From positions 871,774-935,773 of the forward strand of contig NZ_LN651337.1 in the NCBI RefSeq assembly GCF_000826145.2: a stretch of DNA of 64,000 nt, read 5' to 3'. The notes under the pieces are model-generated. The model was not told the DNA's origin, searched no databases, and saw only the letters and a list, made by a program, of their open reading frames with translations. This document shows, piece after piece, positions 45,242 to 55,586 of this stretch; positions within the stretch are counted from its first letter, which is position 1, and each line of letters begins with the position of its first letter. The stretch comes from Sporosarcina koreensis (lineage in GTDB: Bacteria; Bacillota; Bacilli; Bacillales_A; Planococcaceae). Position numbers and translations under genes: made by a program.

Positions 45242-47359
45242 TTACTCGCCCTTCTGCTCGGCTTTTTCCTTCTCTTCTTTCAAGACCACTTTGCGGGATA
45301 AGTTCACCCGGCCCTGGTTGTCGATCTCGATCACTTTGACAAAGAGCTCGTCTCCGAGTTTCATGACATCTTCGACCGACTTGGTACGCTCTTCCTGAAT
45401 TTCAGAAATGTGGAGCAGGCCGTCTTTCCCAGGGAACAATTCGAGGAACGCGCCGAATTTTTCGATACGCTTCACTTTGCCCATATAGTACTCGCCGACT
45501 TTCGCTTCCCGGACGATGTTTTCGATCATCTTCTTCGCCTTGTCGTTCATCTCGGAATCAGGTGATGAAATATAGATCGTGCCGTCCTGTTCCGTGTCGA
45601 TCTTGACGCCTGTCTCATCGATGATCTTGTTGATCACTTTACCGCCAGGTCCGATGACGTCACGGATCTTATCAGGGTTGATATGGATCATGATGATCTT
45701 CGGTGCATACTTCGAAAGTTCCGGAGCCGGTGCCGCGATCGTTTCCAGCATATGGCCGAGAATCTTCATACGGCCGATCTTCGCCTGTGCGAGTGCTTCT
45801 TCGAGGATCTGGCGGGACAGCCCTTCGATTTTGATATCCATCTGAAGTGCTGTGATGCCTTCTGCGGTCCCCGCCACTTTGAAGTCCATGTCGCCGAGAT
45901 GGTCTTCCATTCCCTGGATGTCGGACAGGACGGAGTAGTTGTCGTCCTTCTTGATAAGTCCCATTGCAATTCCTGCAACCGGTGCTTTGATCGGAACGCC
46001 TGCATTCATCATCGCCATGGTGGAAGCACAGATGGACGCCTGGGAGGAAGAGCCGTTCGATTCCAGCACCTCTGCAACGAGGCGGATCGTATACGGGAAT
46101 TCCTTCTCGTCCGGGATGACAGCGGACAATGCCCGTTCTCCGAGTGCCCCATGACCGATCTCACGGCGGCCCGGCGCACGGATCGGTCCGGTTTCACCGA
46201 CACTGAAGTTCGGGAAGTTATAATGATGCATGAACCGTTTCGTCTCTTCCAGACCGAGTCCGTCGATGATCTGGACTTCTCCGAGCGCGCCTAACGTACA
46301 GACACTGAGTGCCTGAGTCTGACCGCGGGTGAACAAGCCGGATCCATGAGTGCGCGGCAGGACGCCGACTTCGGAGGAAAGCGGGCGGATCTCTTCCAGT
46401 CCGCGTCCATCCGGCCGCACTTTCTCATCTGTGATGAGACGGCGCACTTCGTCCTTCACGAGCTGCTCAAGGACATTGCGGACCTGTTTCATGGTTGCAT
46501 CGTCCGCTTCGTTCTCCTCGTAGCGGGCGATGACTTCGTTCTTAACAGCCGTGATCGCTTCTTCGCGGGCATGCTTCTCTTCCGTCTGGATAGCTGCGAC
46601 AAGTTCATTATGGCAGCTCTCTTTGATGGCTGTGAACAGATCGCGGTCGAGTTCCAACAGTTCGATCTCCATCTTCGCTTTGCCGACTTCCGCGATGATC
46701 TTCTCCTGGAAGACAATCAGTTTTTTGATCTCCTCGTGGCCGAAGATGATCGCTTCCAGCATGACATCTTCAGACACTTCCTTCGCTCCGGCTTCCACCA
46801 TGTTGATGGCATCCTTCGTACCTGCGACGACAAGGTCGATGTCGCTCGTCTCGAGCTGTTCGGGTGTCGGGTTCACGATGAGTTCCCCGTTGACGCGTCC
46901 GATCTGGACACCTGCAATCGGGCCATCGAACGGAATATCCGAGATCGAGATGGCCAGGGAGGACCCGAGCATCGCTGCCATTTCCGAAGAACAGTTCTGG
47001 TCCACGGACATGACCAGTGAAATCACCTGAAGATCATTCCGGAAGCCATCCGGGAACAGCGGGCGGATCGGGCGGTCGATCAGACGGCTTGTCAGAACGG
47101 CCTTCTCAGAAGGACGGCCTTCCCGTTTGATGAAGCCTCCCGGTATTTTCCCGACTGCATAGAGCCGCTCTTCGTAGTTGACTGTCAGCGGGAAGAAATC
47201 CAGCGCTTTCGGTTTCTTCGAAGCGGTTGCTGTGGAAAGGACCGTCGTCTCTCCGTACCGTACAAGAACAGCACCATTCGCCTGTTTGGCAAGCTGTCCT
47301 GTTTCGACCGTCAGCTGTCTTCCGGCCCAATCCATCGTAAACTTCTTGTGTTCTGTCAT
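45242..47359 (-). CDS. pnp: Polyribonucleotide nucleotidyltransferase
   Basis: A 705-residue 3'-5' phosphorolytic exoribonuclease. Two RNase PH domains (about 1-220 and 310-540) flank a helical domain; the second has [14 protein letters not shown] and the metal-binding segment [21 protein letters not shown] ([15 protein letters not shown]) and S1 ([20 protein letters not shown]) domains complete the chain. It forms a trimer and links to RNase Y in Bacillus. It follows rpsO, the widely conserved order. Confidence 0.98.
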   Translation of the reverse strand: MTEHKKFTMDWAGRQLTVETGQLAKQANGAVLVRYGETTVLSTATASKKPKALDFFPLTVNYEERLYAVGKIPGGFIKREGRPSEKAVLTSRLIDRPIRPLFPDGFRNDLQVISLVMSVDQNCSSEMAAMLGSSLAISISDIPFDGPIAGVQIGRVNGELIVNPTPEQLETSDIDLVVAGTKDAINMVEAGAKEVSEDVMLEAIIFGHEEIKKLIVFQEKIIAEVGKAKMEIELLELDRDLFTAIKESCHNELVAAIQTEEKHAREEAITAVKNEVIARYEENEADDATMKQVRNVLEQLVKDEVRRLITDEKVRPDGRGLEEIRPLSSEVGVLPRTHGSGLFTRGQTQALSVCTLGALGEVQIIDGLGLEETKRFMHHYNFPNFSVGETGPIRAPGRREIGHGALGERALSAVIPDEKEFPYTIRLVAEVLESNGSSSQASICASTMAMMNAGVPIKAPVAGIAMGLIKKDDNYSVLSDIQGMEDHLGDMDFKVAGTAEGITALQMDIKIEGLSRQILEEALAQAKIGRMKILGHMLETIAAPAPELSKYAPKIIMIHINPDKIRDVIGPGGKVINKIIDETGVKIDTEQDGTIYISSPDSEMNDKAKKMIENIVREAKVGEYYMGKVKRIEKFGAFLELFPGKDGLLHISEIQEERTKSVEDVMKLGDELFVKVIEIDNQGRVNLSRKVVLKEEKEKAEQKGE

Positions 47360-47504
47360 GATTGATCTCCTCTCGGTTTACATCCTGCGCATACGTAGTA
47401 TGTAGTACTTATCAGTGTATCAAATTCAGCAATGATATGCGAAAGTTTTCACTACACCGGCTGGAACCATCCGAAGAGGCTGCCGTCCGGCTGGTTATGT
47501 GCAT

Positions 47505-47533
47505 AGAAAAAAGCGGGCAGAGCCCGCTTTTTC
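47505..47533 (-). terminator. Intrinsic terminator of rpsO
   Basis: AAAGCGGGC/GCCCGCTTT 9-bp stem with a 3-nt loop and T-run on the minus strand. Confidence 0.9.
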
Positions 47534-47544
47534 GGTTGTCGATA

Positions 47545-47814
47545 TTAACGGCGAAGGCCGAGTTTGGCAATGAGTTCACGGTAACGCTGAACTTCGTTCT
47601 CACGCAGGTAACGGAGAAGACGACGGCGCGTTCCGACCATTTTGTAAAGGCCGCGGCGCGAGTGGTTGTCTTTCTTGTGAGTGCGCAAGTGCTCGTTCAA
47701 GTTGTTGATCTCTTCTGTAAGGATAGCGATCTGTACGTCTGCAGACCCTGTGTCGTTTTCATGAGTCTTGAATTCGTTGATCAGCTCATGTTTACGCTCT
47801 TGTGTAATAGCCAT
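47545..47814 (-). CDS. rpsO: Ribosomal protein S15
   Basis: The 89-residue S15, standard length, beginning [15 protein letters not shown]. The helical repeats with [22 protein letters not shown] and [22 protein letters not shown] bind the three-way junction of 16S rRNA. ATG 47814 has GGGAGGTGA upstream; the longer frame to 47880 is a leader artefact. The 90-nt leader is structured, see the separate entry. Confidence 0.99.
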   Translation of the reverse strand: MAITQERKHELINEFKTHENDTGSADVQIAILTEEINNLNEHLRTHKKDNHSRRGLYKMVGTRRRLLRYLRENEVQRYRELIAKLGLRR

Positions 47815-47906
47815 CCTTTTCACCTCCCATTCTGTAATATCCCCAAGTCCCGAGCAGCCGTTGGTGAATCGAGATGCCAAGGAAAAGGTTTGTGTACGCT
47901 GTACAC
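47815..47906 (-). promoter_or_regulatory. Structured rpsO leader, possible S15 autoregulatory RNA
   Basis: The predicted transcript starts with GTGTAC-N3-GTACAC (47906-47892), a 5'-terminal hairpin. Downstream a CCAA element can pair with either an upstream TTGG or a downstream TTGG, giving two exclusive hairpins before the ribosome site. S15 binds its own mRNA in several bacteria; here the role is inferred. Confidence 0.35.
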
Positions 47907-47912
47907 TTTTCT

Positions 47913-47941
47913 ATGATAACACTCCGGCAGCCGGCGTGCAA
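47913..47941 (-). promoter_or_regulatory. Candidate rpsO promoter
   Basis: TTGCAC (47941-47936), 17 bp, TATCAT (47918-47913) on the minus strand, at the tail of ribC. Confidence 0.6.
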
Positions 47942-47944
47942 CTG

Positions 47945-48892
47945 TCACTCGCAGTCAGCCAGAATTTTTTTTGCGGTCTCTTTGTCGCTGCTGATCTGCT
48001 GCTTCAGCTCGTCGATCGAGTCGAATTTCCGCTCGGCGCGGATGAACCGGATCCAGTCGACAGCTGCTTCCCTGCCGTACAGATCCCCGTCGAAATCGAA
48101 CACATTCACTTCGATGGTCTTCCTCGCCTGCTCGGGCTTATCGAATGTCGGCTTGACCCCGATATTGCAGACACCGTTGTACCCAGTCCCGTCCACGGTG
48201 AAACGGACCGCATATACACCGTTTTTCGGGACGATAAGATCGTCTTCCGGTATAATATTGGCTGTTGGGAAACCGAGCAGCCTCCCCCTCTTATCACCGC
48301 CTGTCACTGTGCCGACAGAGCGGAACGGTCTGCCGAGCAGGCGCGCGGTCTCTGCCACTTCACCATCCGCCAGCAGCTTCCGGATTCTTGTCGAAGAGAC
48401 TTTCTCCTCGGAATCAGCCACCTCACCGACTGTCGTCGCAGTGAAGAATCCTCTGCCGAGTTCCTGCATATCCGCCATCGTGCCTTTGCCTTGCCTTCCG
48501 AATGTGAAATCGAAACCTGCTGTCACATGCCGGACATTGAGCTTTTTCAGTATAACTTCCACAAACTGTTCAGGCGTCAGACCAGCCAATGTGCTGTCGA
48601 ACGTGACGATGAACAGCGTGTCGATCCCCATTTCAGCAAGGAGACGCTGTTTCTCCCGCAGTGGGGTGATGTATCCGATCTTTTCCGGTCCTTTCGAAAA
48701 CAGGTGGGACGGATGGGGATCGAATGTCATCACAGCTGGCTGGAGGCCGTCGTTTTTCGCTTTGCGGACGGCCTCACCGATCACCGCCTGGTGGCCGCTG
48801 TGCAGACCGTCAAAAAAACCGATGGCCAGCGAGAATTCCTTGTTTTTGATCGGGCTGATGCCTGACGCGGCATCAAGCTTGATGACGTCCAC
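47945..48892 (-). CDS. ribC: Bifunctional riboflavin kinase/FAD synthetase
   Basis: A 315-residue enzyme that turns riboflavin to FMN and then FAD. The N-terminal adenylyltransferase domain has GFFDGLHSGHQ (HxGH) and VSSTRIRKLL; the C-terminal kinase domain has GDKRGRLLGFPTANI and KNGVYAVRFTVDG. The start is GTG 48892 behind GGGGG, inside the end of truB (20-nt overlap), so the pair is coupled. The truB-ribC order is typical. No FMN riboswitch precedes it. Confidence 0.96.
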   Translation of the reverse strand: MDVIKLDAASGISPIKNKEFSLAIGFFDGLHSGHQAVIGEAVRKAKNDGLQPAVMTFDPHPSHLFSKGPEKIGYITPLREKQRLLAEMGIDTLFIVTFDSTLAGLTPEQFVEVILKKLNVRHVTAGFDFTFGRQGKGTMADMQELGRGFFTATTVGEVADSEEKVSSTRIRKLLADGEVAETARLLGRPFRSVGTVTGGDKRGRLLGFPTANIIPEDDLIVPKNGVYAVRFTVDGTGYNGVCNIGVKPTFDKPEQARKTIEVNVFDFDGDLYGREAAVDWIRFIRAERKFDSIDELKQQISSDKETAKKILADCE

Positions 48893-49820
48893 TGCTGTCG
48901 TCCCCCTTTTGTCGGTTGGCCGGAAACATTTTCACGGGCTTGATGAGTCCCGGTTTTTCCGGATGGCGTGCATAGACTGCCAGCGCTTTCCCGTCATCGG
49001 AAAACACGATTTCATTCGATGTTTCCAGCATGGCGTGCTGCGGGAGCACTTGTCCATTCAGGACCCGCTCCAGAAGGTCACTGGGTGCTTCGATGAATGG
49101 CAATCCGCATAGTGCTGACTCGAGCGGCCGGAGATGCGGCAGAAGCTGCCCGCTGTCCATCTCTTCCTTCACTTGCTCCAGGGTCAGGCAGTCTTCCTTC
49201 GTGAAGGTGCCGGAAGCCGTACGCACCAAAGCGGACATGTGTGCGGGATAGCCGAGCTGTTCCCCGATCTGCACGGCAAGGGTCCGGATGTAAGTGCCTT
49301 TTCCGCATGCCACCCGGATGGTGAACTTCGGTTCACGTCCCTTGAATTCAGACTCCCCGCTCAGCAGGTCGATCTTTTCGATGAACACCGTTCGTTCCGG
49401 GCGTTCCACTTCTATTCCTTTGCGCGCATATTCATACAGCCTGCGTCCGTTCACTTTCACGGCGGAATACATCGGCGGAATCTGGGTGATCGGACCGGTC
49501 AGGGACGAAAGGACGGCAAGCACCTCTGCACGGCTGATCGATTTCAAGGAAAGATCCTGATCCACCGCCTCCCCATCCGCATCTTCGGTTTCCGTCGCTG
49601 TACCGATCGAGACTTCTGCTATATATTCTTTTCCGGAATCCGTGATATATGATGCAGTTTTCGTCGCCTGGCCGATGCAGATCGGCAGTACTCCTTCCAC
49701 GTTCGGATCGAGCGTGCCGGTGTGCCCCACCTTTTTCGTACGCAAGATTTTCCGCAGCTTGAATACACAGTCATGGGACGTCATCCCTTTTTCTTTCCAG
49801 AGCGGCAGAATCCCATCCAT
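48873..49820 (-). CDS. truB: tRNA pseudouridine-55 synthase
   Basis: A 315-residue enzyme modifying U55 in the T-loop of tRNAs. The catalytic Asp is in VGHTGTLDPNVEGVLP; PMYSAVKVNGRRLYEYAR and ACGKGTYIRTLA are further family motifs. AAAGGAGG precedes ATG 49820. A terminator separates it from rbfA, so truB-ribC may have its own promoter or be partly read through from the nusA operon. Confidence 0.97.
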   Translation of the reverse strand: MDGILPLWKEKGMTSHDCVFKLRKILRTKKVGHTGTLDPNVEGVLPICIGQATKTASYITDSGKEYIAEVSIGTATETEDADGEAVDQDLSLKSISRAEVLAVLSSLTGPITQIPPMYSAVKVNGRRLYEYARKGIEVERPERTVFIEKIDLLSGESEFKGREPKFTIRVACGKGTYIRTLAVQIGEQLGYPAHMSALVRTASGTFTKEDCLTLEQVKEEMDSGQLLPHLRPLESALCGLPFIEAPSDLLERVLNGQVLPQHAMLETSNEIVFSDDGKALAVYARHPEKPGLIKPVKMFPANRQKGDDSSGRHQA

Positions 49821-49867
49821 ATGAGTATCGCCTCCTTTTCTGCATTGTAAGAAATCTATGTACCACG

Positions 49868-49906
49868 GGAAAAAGGGATCGGGATCCTGTCGGATGCCGA
49901 TCCCTT
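49868..49906 (-). terminator. Intrinsic terminator of rbfA
   Basis: AAGGGATCGG (49873-49882) and CCGATCCCTT (49897-49906), perfect 10-bp stem, with five T residues on the minus strand. Confidence 0.88.
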
Positions 49907-49910
49907 CCAG

Positions 49911-50264
49911 TTAACTGTCCGATCCGTCTTCTTTCACTTCCCTCAAAAGCGAGTCGATCCGGTTGCCGTACGCAACGGATTCATCGAAAGCGAAGTCGAT
50001 CTCCGGTGTTTTTCTGAGGCGGATCCGTTTCCCGATTTCAGAACGGATGAATCCTTTGGCTTTTTTCAGACCTTCCAAAGAAGCCTCTTTTTCGGAGTCT
50101 TTTCCGAGCACCGAAATGTAGATCATCGCCTGCTGCAGGTCGCCTGTCACCTCGACGTCCGTCACAGTGACGAAACCGATGCGCGGATCCTTCAGACGCT
50201 GGCCGATGATATCACCCAGTTCTTTCTTCATCTGTTCACCGACCCGGTTTGCACGCATTGTCAT
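49911..50264 (-). CDS. rbfA: Ribosome-binding factor A
   Basis: A 117-residue KH-type II protein that helps mature the 30S subunit. It begins [20 protein letters not shown] and contains [19 protein letters not shown] and the [17 protein letters not shown] segment. It stands last in the rimP-nusA-infB operon, 19 bp behind ylxP, and is followed by a strong terminator. A GGGGTGA site precedes the start. Confidence 0.97.
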   Translation of the reverse strand: MTMRANRVGEQMKKELGDIIGQRLKDPRIGFVTVTDVEVTGDLQQAMIYISVLGKDSEKEASLEGLKKAKGFIRSEIGKRIRLRKTPEIDFAFDESVAYGNRIDSLLREVKEDGSDS

Positions 50265-50283
50265 GGAGTTTCACCCCGCTTCA

Positions 50284-50565
50284 CTATCTTACATAGTCAA
50301 TCTGTACTTCCGTCATCTGCCATTCCGGATTGGACTCCAGAAACTTCTGGACCCGGCGGATTTCCCGCTCGGCCGCTTCAGTCGAAGACGCGACCGCCGC
50401 CACACCCAGTGTCGTGCGCTGCCAGAGGTTCTGATGATCCAATTCGGATATAGACACATTATACCCATTTTTGACGCGATCGATCATGCGTCTGAGAACT
50501 GCGCGTTTATCTTTCAGAGAAGCCGCCATTGGAATGATGAACGAAAACTCTGCAAAGACGATCAC
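50284..50565 (-). CDS. ylxP: YlxP, DUF503 family protein
   Basis: A 93-residue small protein with the family features [29 protein letters not shown] and [12 protein letters not shown]. The start is GTG 50565, overlapping the infB stop by 4 nt (GTGA), so translation is coupled. The infB-ylxP-rbfA order is standard in Bacillales. Its role, thought to touch ribosome assembly, is not firmly known. Confidence 0.93.
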   Translation of the reverse strand: MIVFAEFSFIIPMAASLKDKRAVLRRMIDRVKNGYNVSISELDHQNLWQRTTLGVAAVASSTEAAEREIRRVQKFLESNPEWQMTEVQIDYVR

Positions 50566-53150
50566 ACCCGCTTGACTTCCTGCATGACGAAGGCTTCGAT
50601 GATGTCGCCTTCTTTGATGTCATTGAAGTTTTTGATGGTGAGTCCGCATTCGTATCCTTTCGTGACTTCCTTGGCATCATCCTTGAACCGCTTCAATGTA
50701 TCAAGCTCACCTTCAAAGATCATGATGTCATCGCGGTAGATACGCACGCCGGAATCCCGGGTGATCTTGCCGTCCGTCACATAACTTCCGGCAATCGTGC
50801 CGACTTTCGAAACTTTGAACGTTTCCCTGACTTCCACTTGGCCGATCACTTTTTCTTCGAATTCAGGATCAAGCATCCCCTTCATCGCCGCTTCGATCTC
50901 TTCCACCACTTTATAGATGACGCGGTGCAGACGGATGTCCACGCCCTCTTCTTCAGCTGCACGTTTTGCATTCGTATCCGGACGGACGTTGAAACCGATG
51001 ACGATTGCATTGGATGCAGCAGCAAGTGAGATATCGGACTCGTTGATAGCGCCGGCGCCTGTGTGGATGATTTTCACATTGACACCTTCCACGTCGATTT
51101 TCATGAGAGAGGCAGCCATTGCTTCCACTGTACCCTGAACGTCCGCTTTGACGATCAGGTTCAGTTCTTTCATTTCGCCTTCTTTCATCTGATCGAACAG
51201 GTTATCCAATGTTACGCGGGCTTTCTCCGTACGTGACTCCTGGAGCGCGTCACCTGCACGGCTTTCCCCGATCTGGCGGGCTGTCTTCTCGTCTTCGAAG
51301 ACGACGAAACGGTCGCCTGCCTGAGGCACATCGCTCAGTCCCGTGATTTCCACAGGAGCTGACGGACCGGCTTCTTTCACACGGCGGCCGACGTCATTGA
51401 TCATCGCACGGACACGGCCGTACGTATTTCCGACAACGATCGGATCACCGACACGCAGTGTTCCGTCCTGGACCAGCAGGGACGCAACCGCACCGCGTCC
51501 GCGGTCCAGCTGAGCTTCAATGACTGTCCCTTTTGCACGGACTGCAGGGTCCGCTTTCAGTTCTGCAACTTCAGAAACGAGAAGGATCATTTCGATCAGC
51601 TGATCGATCCCTTCGCCTTTCAAAGCTGAAATCGGAACAAAGATCGTATCTCCGCCCCAGTCCTCCGGCACGAGTCCATGCTCGGTCAGTTCCTGCATGA
51701 CCCGGTCAGGGTTGGCTGCCGGCTTATCCATCTTGTTGACTGCAACGATGATCGGCACTTCAGCCGCTTTCGCATGGTTGATGGCCTCGACTGTCTGCGG
51801 CATGACGCCGTCATCAGCTGCGACCACGAGGATCGTGAGGTCTGTCACTTTCGCTCCGCGGGCACGCATTGTTGTGAATGCCTCGTGTCCCGGTGTATCG
51901 AGGAATGTGATCTTCTTACCATCGGAAGTGATCTGGTAGGCACCGATATGCTGGGTTATTCCGCCCGCTTCTCCCTGTGTGACTTTCGTGTCACGGATCG
52001 AGTCGAGCAGTGTCGTTTTCCCATGATCGACGTGCCCCATGATTGTGACAACCGGCGGACGCTCCGTCATGGCAGCCTCTTTTTCTTCGGATGCTTCCCC
52101 TGCTTCAGGCTCTTCGAAGTAGATTTCGAGGTCCGTCTTGTCGATGCGGATCTCTTCTTCCACTTCCACGCCATACTCTGCACAGATCAGTTCGATTGCG
52201 TCTTTGTCCAATTCCTGGTTGATGGTCGCCATCACACCGAGAAGGAAGAGCTTCTTGATGATCTCAGAAGGTTCTTTGCCTAACTTGTTGGCTAGTTCAC
52301 CGACGGATAAAGATTCATAGAACGTGATCTTCTCCGGCAGCGGCTTTTCGATTTTCGGCATCGGATTCGCCGGGCGGTGTCTGCGGCGGCCCTGGTTGAT
52401 GCCCCGTGCTGGCGGACGGCCGCCGCGGCGGTTGCCTCCGCCCCCCTGGCGGTTCTGCGAGGACGGGCCCTGCCCTGTCCGCTGCTGTGATCCCTGTCCG
52501 CCTGCCGGACGATTGCCGCCCTGGCCCTGCGGACGGTTTCCGGTTTGACCTTGTGGCCGGCTGCCGGATTGGTTCTGGTTTTGCGGGCGTGAAGAAGAAC
52601 CCTGGCCCTGTGGACGGCCGCCCCCCTGGTTTTGCGGGCGGTTTCCATTATTCTGGCCTTGTGGGCGGCTGCCTCCCTGACCTTGCTGTCGGCTGCCTGT
52701 CTGACCTTGTGGACGATTGCCTGCTTGGCCTTGCTGGCGGCTGCCAGTATTCTGGCCTTGTGGACGATTGCCTGTTTGGCCCTGCTGGCGGCTGCCAGTA
52801 TTCTGGCCTTGCGGGCGATTGCCTGATTGGCCTTGCGGACGGCTGCTGCCCTGCCCCTGCAGACGGCTGCCGGATTGGCCTTGTGGACGACTGCCCTGCC
52901 CCTGCGGGCGACTGCCGTCTTTTCCTTGAGGACGGCCGCCATTCGAATTCTGCGGACGATTTGTGTTGTCCCGTCCGGATTGCGGCGATTTCGCCGAATT
53001 GAACTTCTTATCCAGCTTGTCTGCTGAGCCTGAGTCGATCATGGACATATGGTTGGTGACATTGACGTTCATCTTCCCAAGTTCCTCAATGACTTCCTTG
53101 CTCGATTTGTTCACTTTTTTCGCGTACTCATGTACTCGTATTTTCGTCAT
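50562..53150 (-). CDS. infB: Translation initiation factor IF-2 with expanded Gly/Gln/Arg linker
   Basis: An 862-residue initiation GTPase, well above the 716 of B. subtilis. Residues 1-55 form the N-terminal IF2N domain ([21 protein letters not shown]). Residues about 58-260 are a low-complexity linker of RPQGQ/RQQGQ repeats. A second IF2N domain ([21 protein letters not shown]) and the G domain follow, with GHVDHGKT (372-379), DTPGHE and NKMDKP, then domains II-IV. ATG 53150 stands behind GGGGGTGGG. The catalytic part is fully normal; the extra length is all in the linker. Confidence 0.97.
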   Translation of the reverse strand: MTKIRVHEYAKKVNKSSKEVIEELGKMNVNVTNHMSMIDSGSADKLDKKFNSAKSPQSGRDNTNRPQNSNGGRPQGKDGSRPQGQGSRPQGQSGSRLQGQGSSRPQGQSGNRPQGQNTGSRQQGQTGNRPQGQNTGSRQQGQAGNRPQGQTGSRQQGQGGSRPQGQNNGNRPQNQGGGRPQGQGSSSRPQNQNQSGSRPQGQTGNRPQGQGGNRPAGGQGSQQRTGQGPSSQNRQGGGGNRRGGRPPARGINQGRRRHRPANPMPKIEKPLPEKITFYESLSVGELANKLGKEPSEIIKKLFLLGVMATINQELDKDAIELICAEYGVEVEEEIRIDKTDLEIYFEEPEAGEASEEKEAAMTERPPVVTIMGHVDHGKTTLLDSIRDTKVTQGEAGGITQHIGAYQITSDGKKITFLDTPGHEAFTTMRARGAKVTDLTILVVAADDGVMPQTVEAINHAKAAEVPIIVAVNKMDKPAANPDRVMQELTEHGLVPEDWGGDTIFVPISALKGEGIDQLIEMILLVSEVAELKADPAVRAKGTVIEAQLDRGRGAVASLLVQDGTLRVGDPIVVGNTYGRVRAMINDVGRRVKEAGPSAPVEITGLSDVPQAGDRFVVFEDEKTARQIGESRAGDALQESRTEKARVTLDNLFDQMKEGEMKELNLIVKADVQGTVEAMAASLMKIDVEGVNVKIIHTGAGAINESDISLAAASNAIVIGFNVRPDTNAKRAAEEEGVDIRLHRVIYKVVEEIEAAMKGMLDPEFEEKVIGQVEVRETFKVSKVGTIAGSYVTDGKITRDSGVRIYRDDIMIFEGELDTLKRFKDDAKEVTKGYECGLTIKNFNDIKEGDIIEAFVMQEVKRV
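52401..52964 (-). repeat. Repeat region within infB encoding the RPQGQ-type linker
   Basis: Degenerate tandem codon repeats encode units such as [14 protein letters not shown] and GSRPQGQ. A near-identical 51-bp period occurs at about 52733-52834, where the same 28-bp segment recurs at 52733 and 52784. All units keep the frame. Confidence 0.85.
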
Positions 53151-53163
53151 TAGCCCACCCCCG

Positions 53164-53478
53164 TTATAGTTCGTTGAGGAGCCCAGACAGCTTTTTGGCA
53201 AAGCCGCTGTCTGTTACCGCGAGGACGACTCGCGACTCTTTCCCGATTGCATGCCCGAGTGATGCTCGATCCCCGAAAACATGCTTCTCAACGTTGTAGC
53301 TAGTACATTTATCTGACACTTTCTTCTTCGTACCGTCAGATGCGTCATTAGATAGTATAACAAGTTTTGCGCGCTGGGCCCGGATCTCGGACACAGCGAG
53401 CTCTTCGCCTGTTATCAATTTCCTTGCTCGGGCTGCAAGTCCGAGCATTTGATAGATTTTCATCTCCGCTGTAATCAT
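53164..53478 (-). CDS. ylxQ: L7Ae-family ribosomal-like protein YlxQ
   Basis: A 104-residue L7Ae/L30e-fold RNA-binding protein (RplGA), which binds K-turn RNA in B. subtilis. [36 protein letters not shown] and [19 protein letters not shown] match the family. The ATG overlaps the rnpM stop by 4 nt. It is followed 13 bp later by infB. Confidence 0.93.
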   Translation of the reverse strand: MITAEMKIYQMLGLAARARKLITGEELAVSEIRAQRAKLVILSNDASDGTKKKVSDKCTSYNVEKHVFGDRASLGHAIGKESRVVLAVTDSGFAKKLSGLLNEL

Positions 53479-53756
53479 TGGATGGCCTCTCTCCGGATTG
53501 CATGCAGCAAATCTGCATACACTTGATCCGGAACAGCAGCACCCAGCTGTTTTTCAATGGCATGGCTGGCTTTCGCCTGCTCGACAGCCGACTCGGACTT
53601 CGAGACATATGTGCCGCGGCCTGATTTTTTGCCGGTCAGATCGACGGATACTTCGCCTTCTTTTGTCCGGACAATGCGGAGCAGTTCTTTTTTCGGAAAC
53701 ATCTCACCAGTGGCCGCACATTTACGCAGCGGCACTTTCCGTTTGCTGACTGCCAT
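53475..53756 (-). CDS. rnpM: RnpM (YlxR), RNase P modulator
   Basis: A 93-residue basic protein with the YlxR signature KVPLRKCAATGEMFPKKELLRIVR and GRGTYVSKS. Recent work on the family names it RnpM, an RNA-binding modulator of RNase P. It lies between nusA and ylxQ, as in all Bacillales. In the canonical motif the first Cys is followed by an Ala/Val-Thr/Ser pair, which is retained. Confidence 0.93.
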   Translation of the reverse strand: MAVSKRKVPLRKCAATGEMFPKKELLRIVRTKEGEVSVDLTGKKSGRGTYVSKSESAVEQAKASHAIEKQLGAAVPDQVYADLLHAIRREAIQ

Positions 53757-53779
53757 GCGGATGCACCCTTTCGTTCTTC

Positions 53780-54976
53780 TTATTGGTGGTCTTCGGAATA
53801 CAGATCGATGGGCTCGTCATCGGATTCAGGCTCTTCTGTATCGTAGGAATCCTCTTCCTCCGCATAGATGTCGAAATCGCCGTCCTCCAAGTATTCTTCC
53901 TCATCCGTCTCTTCTTCTTCAATACGCGGATAGATACCGAGCTCCCGGGCATCCGTTTCACTCTTGATATCGATCTTCCAGCCTGTCAGTTTAGCCGCAA
54001 GGCGGGCATTCTGTCCGCGCTTGCCGATCGCCAGCGACAGCTGGTAGTCAGGAACGACGACGGTTGTCGACCGGTCTTCCTCTTTCACCTGAACATCCAG
54101 CACTTTCGAAGGGCTCAGTGCGTTCGCTACGAAAACGACCGGATCTTCGGACCATTCGACGATGTCGATCTTTTCACCATGGAGTTCGTTGGAGATCGAC
54201 TGGACACGCGCTCCGCGTGCACCGACACAGGAACCGACCGGATCGACTTCCTCGTTGGCCGTGTATACCGAAATCTTAGAGCGGTCTCCGGCTTCTCTGG
54301 CAATGGACTTGATTTCTACGATCCCTTCGTAGATCTCCGGCACTTCCATTTCAAAAAGCCGGCGCAGCAGGCCCGGGTGCGTTCTGGAAACGAATACTTG
54401 CGGGCCGCGGGACGTCCGCTCGACCTTTGTGATATATACTTTGATGCGGTCATGCGGATTGTATGTTTCCGAAGAGATCTGTTCAGTCATCGGCAGGACG
54501 GCTTCCACTTTCCCGAGGCCTACGTAGAGGTTCCGCGCATCGAACCGCTCAACAATCCCGTTGACGATATCGTCTTCCCGGTCGATATACTCATCGTAGA
54601 TCAGACCGCGTTCCGCTTCGCGGACACGCTGTGTCACGACCTGCTTGGCCGTCTGTGCTGCAATACGGCCGAAATCACGCGGTGTCACTTCCTGCTCCAC
54701 GATGTCGCCGACTTCATATGCAGGATTGATAAGCAGTGCATCTTCCAGTTCAATCTGTAGAAGATCATCCTCAACGTCATCCACGACATCTTTTCGTGAA
54801 TAGACTTTGATGGTTCCCCGATCCAGGTTCAGATCCACGCGCACATTCTGCGCCTGGTTGAAATTCCGTTTGTATGCTGTTACAAGTGCGGCTTCGATTG
54901 CCTCCACGAGCACTTCCCTGGTGATTCCTTTTTGCTTTTCCAAAGCGGTTAACGCATCGAGCAGATCGCTACTCAT
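53780..54976 (-). CDS. nusA: Transcription factor NusA
   Basis: A 398-residue elongation/termination factor. The N-terminal polymerase-binding domain ([30 protein letters not shown]) is followed by S1 ([19 protein letters not shown]) and two KH domains ([17 protein letters not shown] and [21 protein letters not shown]), then a short acidic tail of about 45 residues. The start is ATG 54976 (MSSDLL), 8 nt behind AGGAG, rather than the upstream ATG at 55000. It may control its own operon through the leader hairpin described separately. Confidence 0.97.
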   Translation of the reverse strand: MSSDLLDALTALEKQKGITREVLVEAIEAALVTAYKRNFNQAQNVRVDLNLDRGTIKVYSRKDVVDDVEDDLLQIELEDALLINPAYEVGDIVEQEVTPRDFGRIAAQTAKQVVTQRVREAERGLIYDEYIDREDDIVNGIVERFDARNLYVGLGKVEAVLPMTEQISSETYNPHDRIKVYITKVERTSRGPQVFVSRTHPGLLRRLFEMEVPEIYEGIVEIKSIAREAGDRSKISVYTANEEVDPVGSCVGARGARVQSISNELHGEKIDIVEWSEDPVVFVANALSPSKVLDVQVKEEDRSTTVVVPDYQLSLAIGKRGQNARLAAKLTGWKIDIKSETDARELGIYPRIEEEETDEEEYLEDGDFDIYAEEEDSYDTEEPESDDEPIDLYSEDHQ

Positions 54977-55000
54977 CTTCATCACTCCTGATTGGTTCAA

Positions 55001-55477
55001 TTATGCCGAAAAGTCGATTGCATACCGGGCGACAGCAATCTTGTCTTTTGCGATCCTGACAGTCAGCGTCCTTGTCTTGATGCGCACTTGGATTTCAAGC
55101 GCATCCGGCTCGTTGACTATAAGGTGCCCTTCGAATTCTTTCATGCCCTCCACCGGCTCGTACGTCTTCACATATACGTAACGGCCGACCGCTTTTTCAA
55201 AGTCTTCTTCTTTTTTGAGCGGACGTTCCGCTCCAGGAGATGATACTTCCAAAAAGTAGTTTTGCGGAATCGGATCGGTGCGGTCCAGTTCTTCACTGAG
55301 CCGCTCGCTCACCTGTGCACACTGATCGATATCAATATCCGCTTCCGGCGTATCGATGTAGACACGAAGGAACCAGTCCCGGCCTTCCTTCAGGAATTCG
55401 ATGTCAACCAGTTCCAGCTTGAGTTCCTCGACGATGGGGAGTACAAGCTCCTCCACTTGTTCGGTTACTTTACTCAT
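55001..55477 (-). CDS. rimP: Ribosome maturation factor RimP
   Basis: A 158-residue protein aiding 30S assembly, of standard length. ELVDIEFLKEGRDWFLRVYID, the SERLSEELDRTDPIPQNYFLEVSSPGAERPLK core and an SH3-like C-terminal domain are seen. First gene of the operon rimP-nusA-rnpM-ylxQ-infB-ylxP-rbfA. AGGGAGG precedes ATG 55477. Confidence 0.96.
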   Translation of the reverse strand: MSKVTEQVEELVLPIVEELKLELVDIEFLKEGRDWFLRVYIDTPEADIDIDQCAQVSERLSEELDRTDPIPQNYFLEVSSPGAERPLKKEEDFEKAVGRYVYVKTYEPVEGMKEFEGHLIVNEPDALEIQVRIKTRTLTVRIAKDKIAVARYAIDFSA

Positions 55478-55526
55478 TCTGCCCCTCCCTTACTGATTGT
55501 AATTTGCTTGCACACTCACAGTAAAC

Positions 55527-55558
55527 AACAGAAAAGAGCGGGGATTCCCACTCTTTTC
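55527..55558 (-). terminator. Leader hairpin of the rimP-nusA operon, possible attenuator
   Basis: A 12-bp stem (one wobble) with an AATC loop at 55531-55558, followed by the weak T-tract TGTTGTTT on the minus strand. It lies between the operon promoter and rimP, so it could act on that operon as well as ending polC transcripts. Confidence 0.6.
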
Positions 55559-55586
55559 GCGTAAAGCTATAGCAAAAGTTAACTTC

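Noticed and set aside
47461-47495. Imperfect AACCA/TGGTT hairpin between rpsO and pnp as an RNase III processing site
   Set aside because: Pairing is broken and the rpsO terminator lies just before it, so I could not support a specific function.
48893-49910. FMN riboswitch before ribC
   Set aside because: ribC starts inside truB and the truB leader shows no RFN-type conserved sequences.
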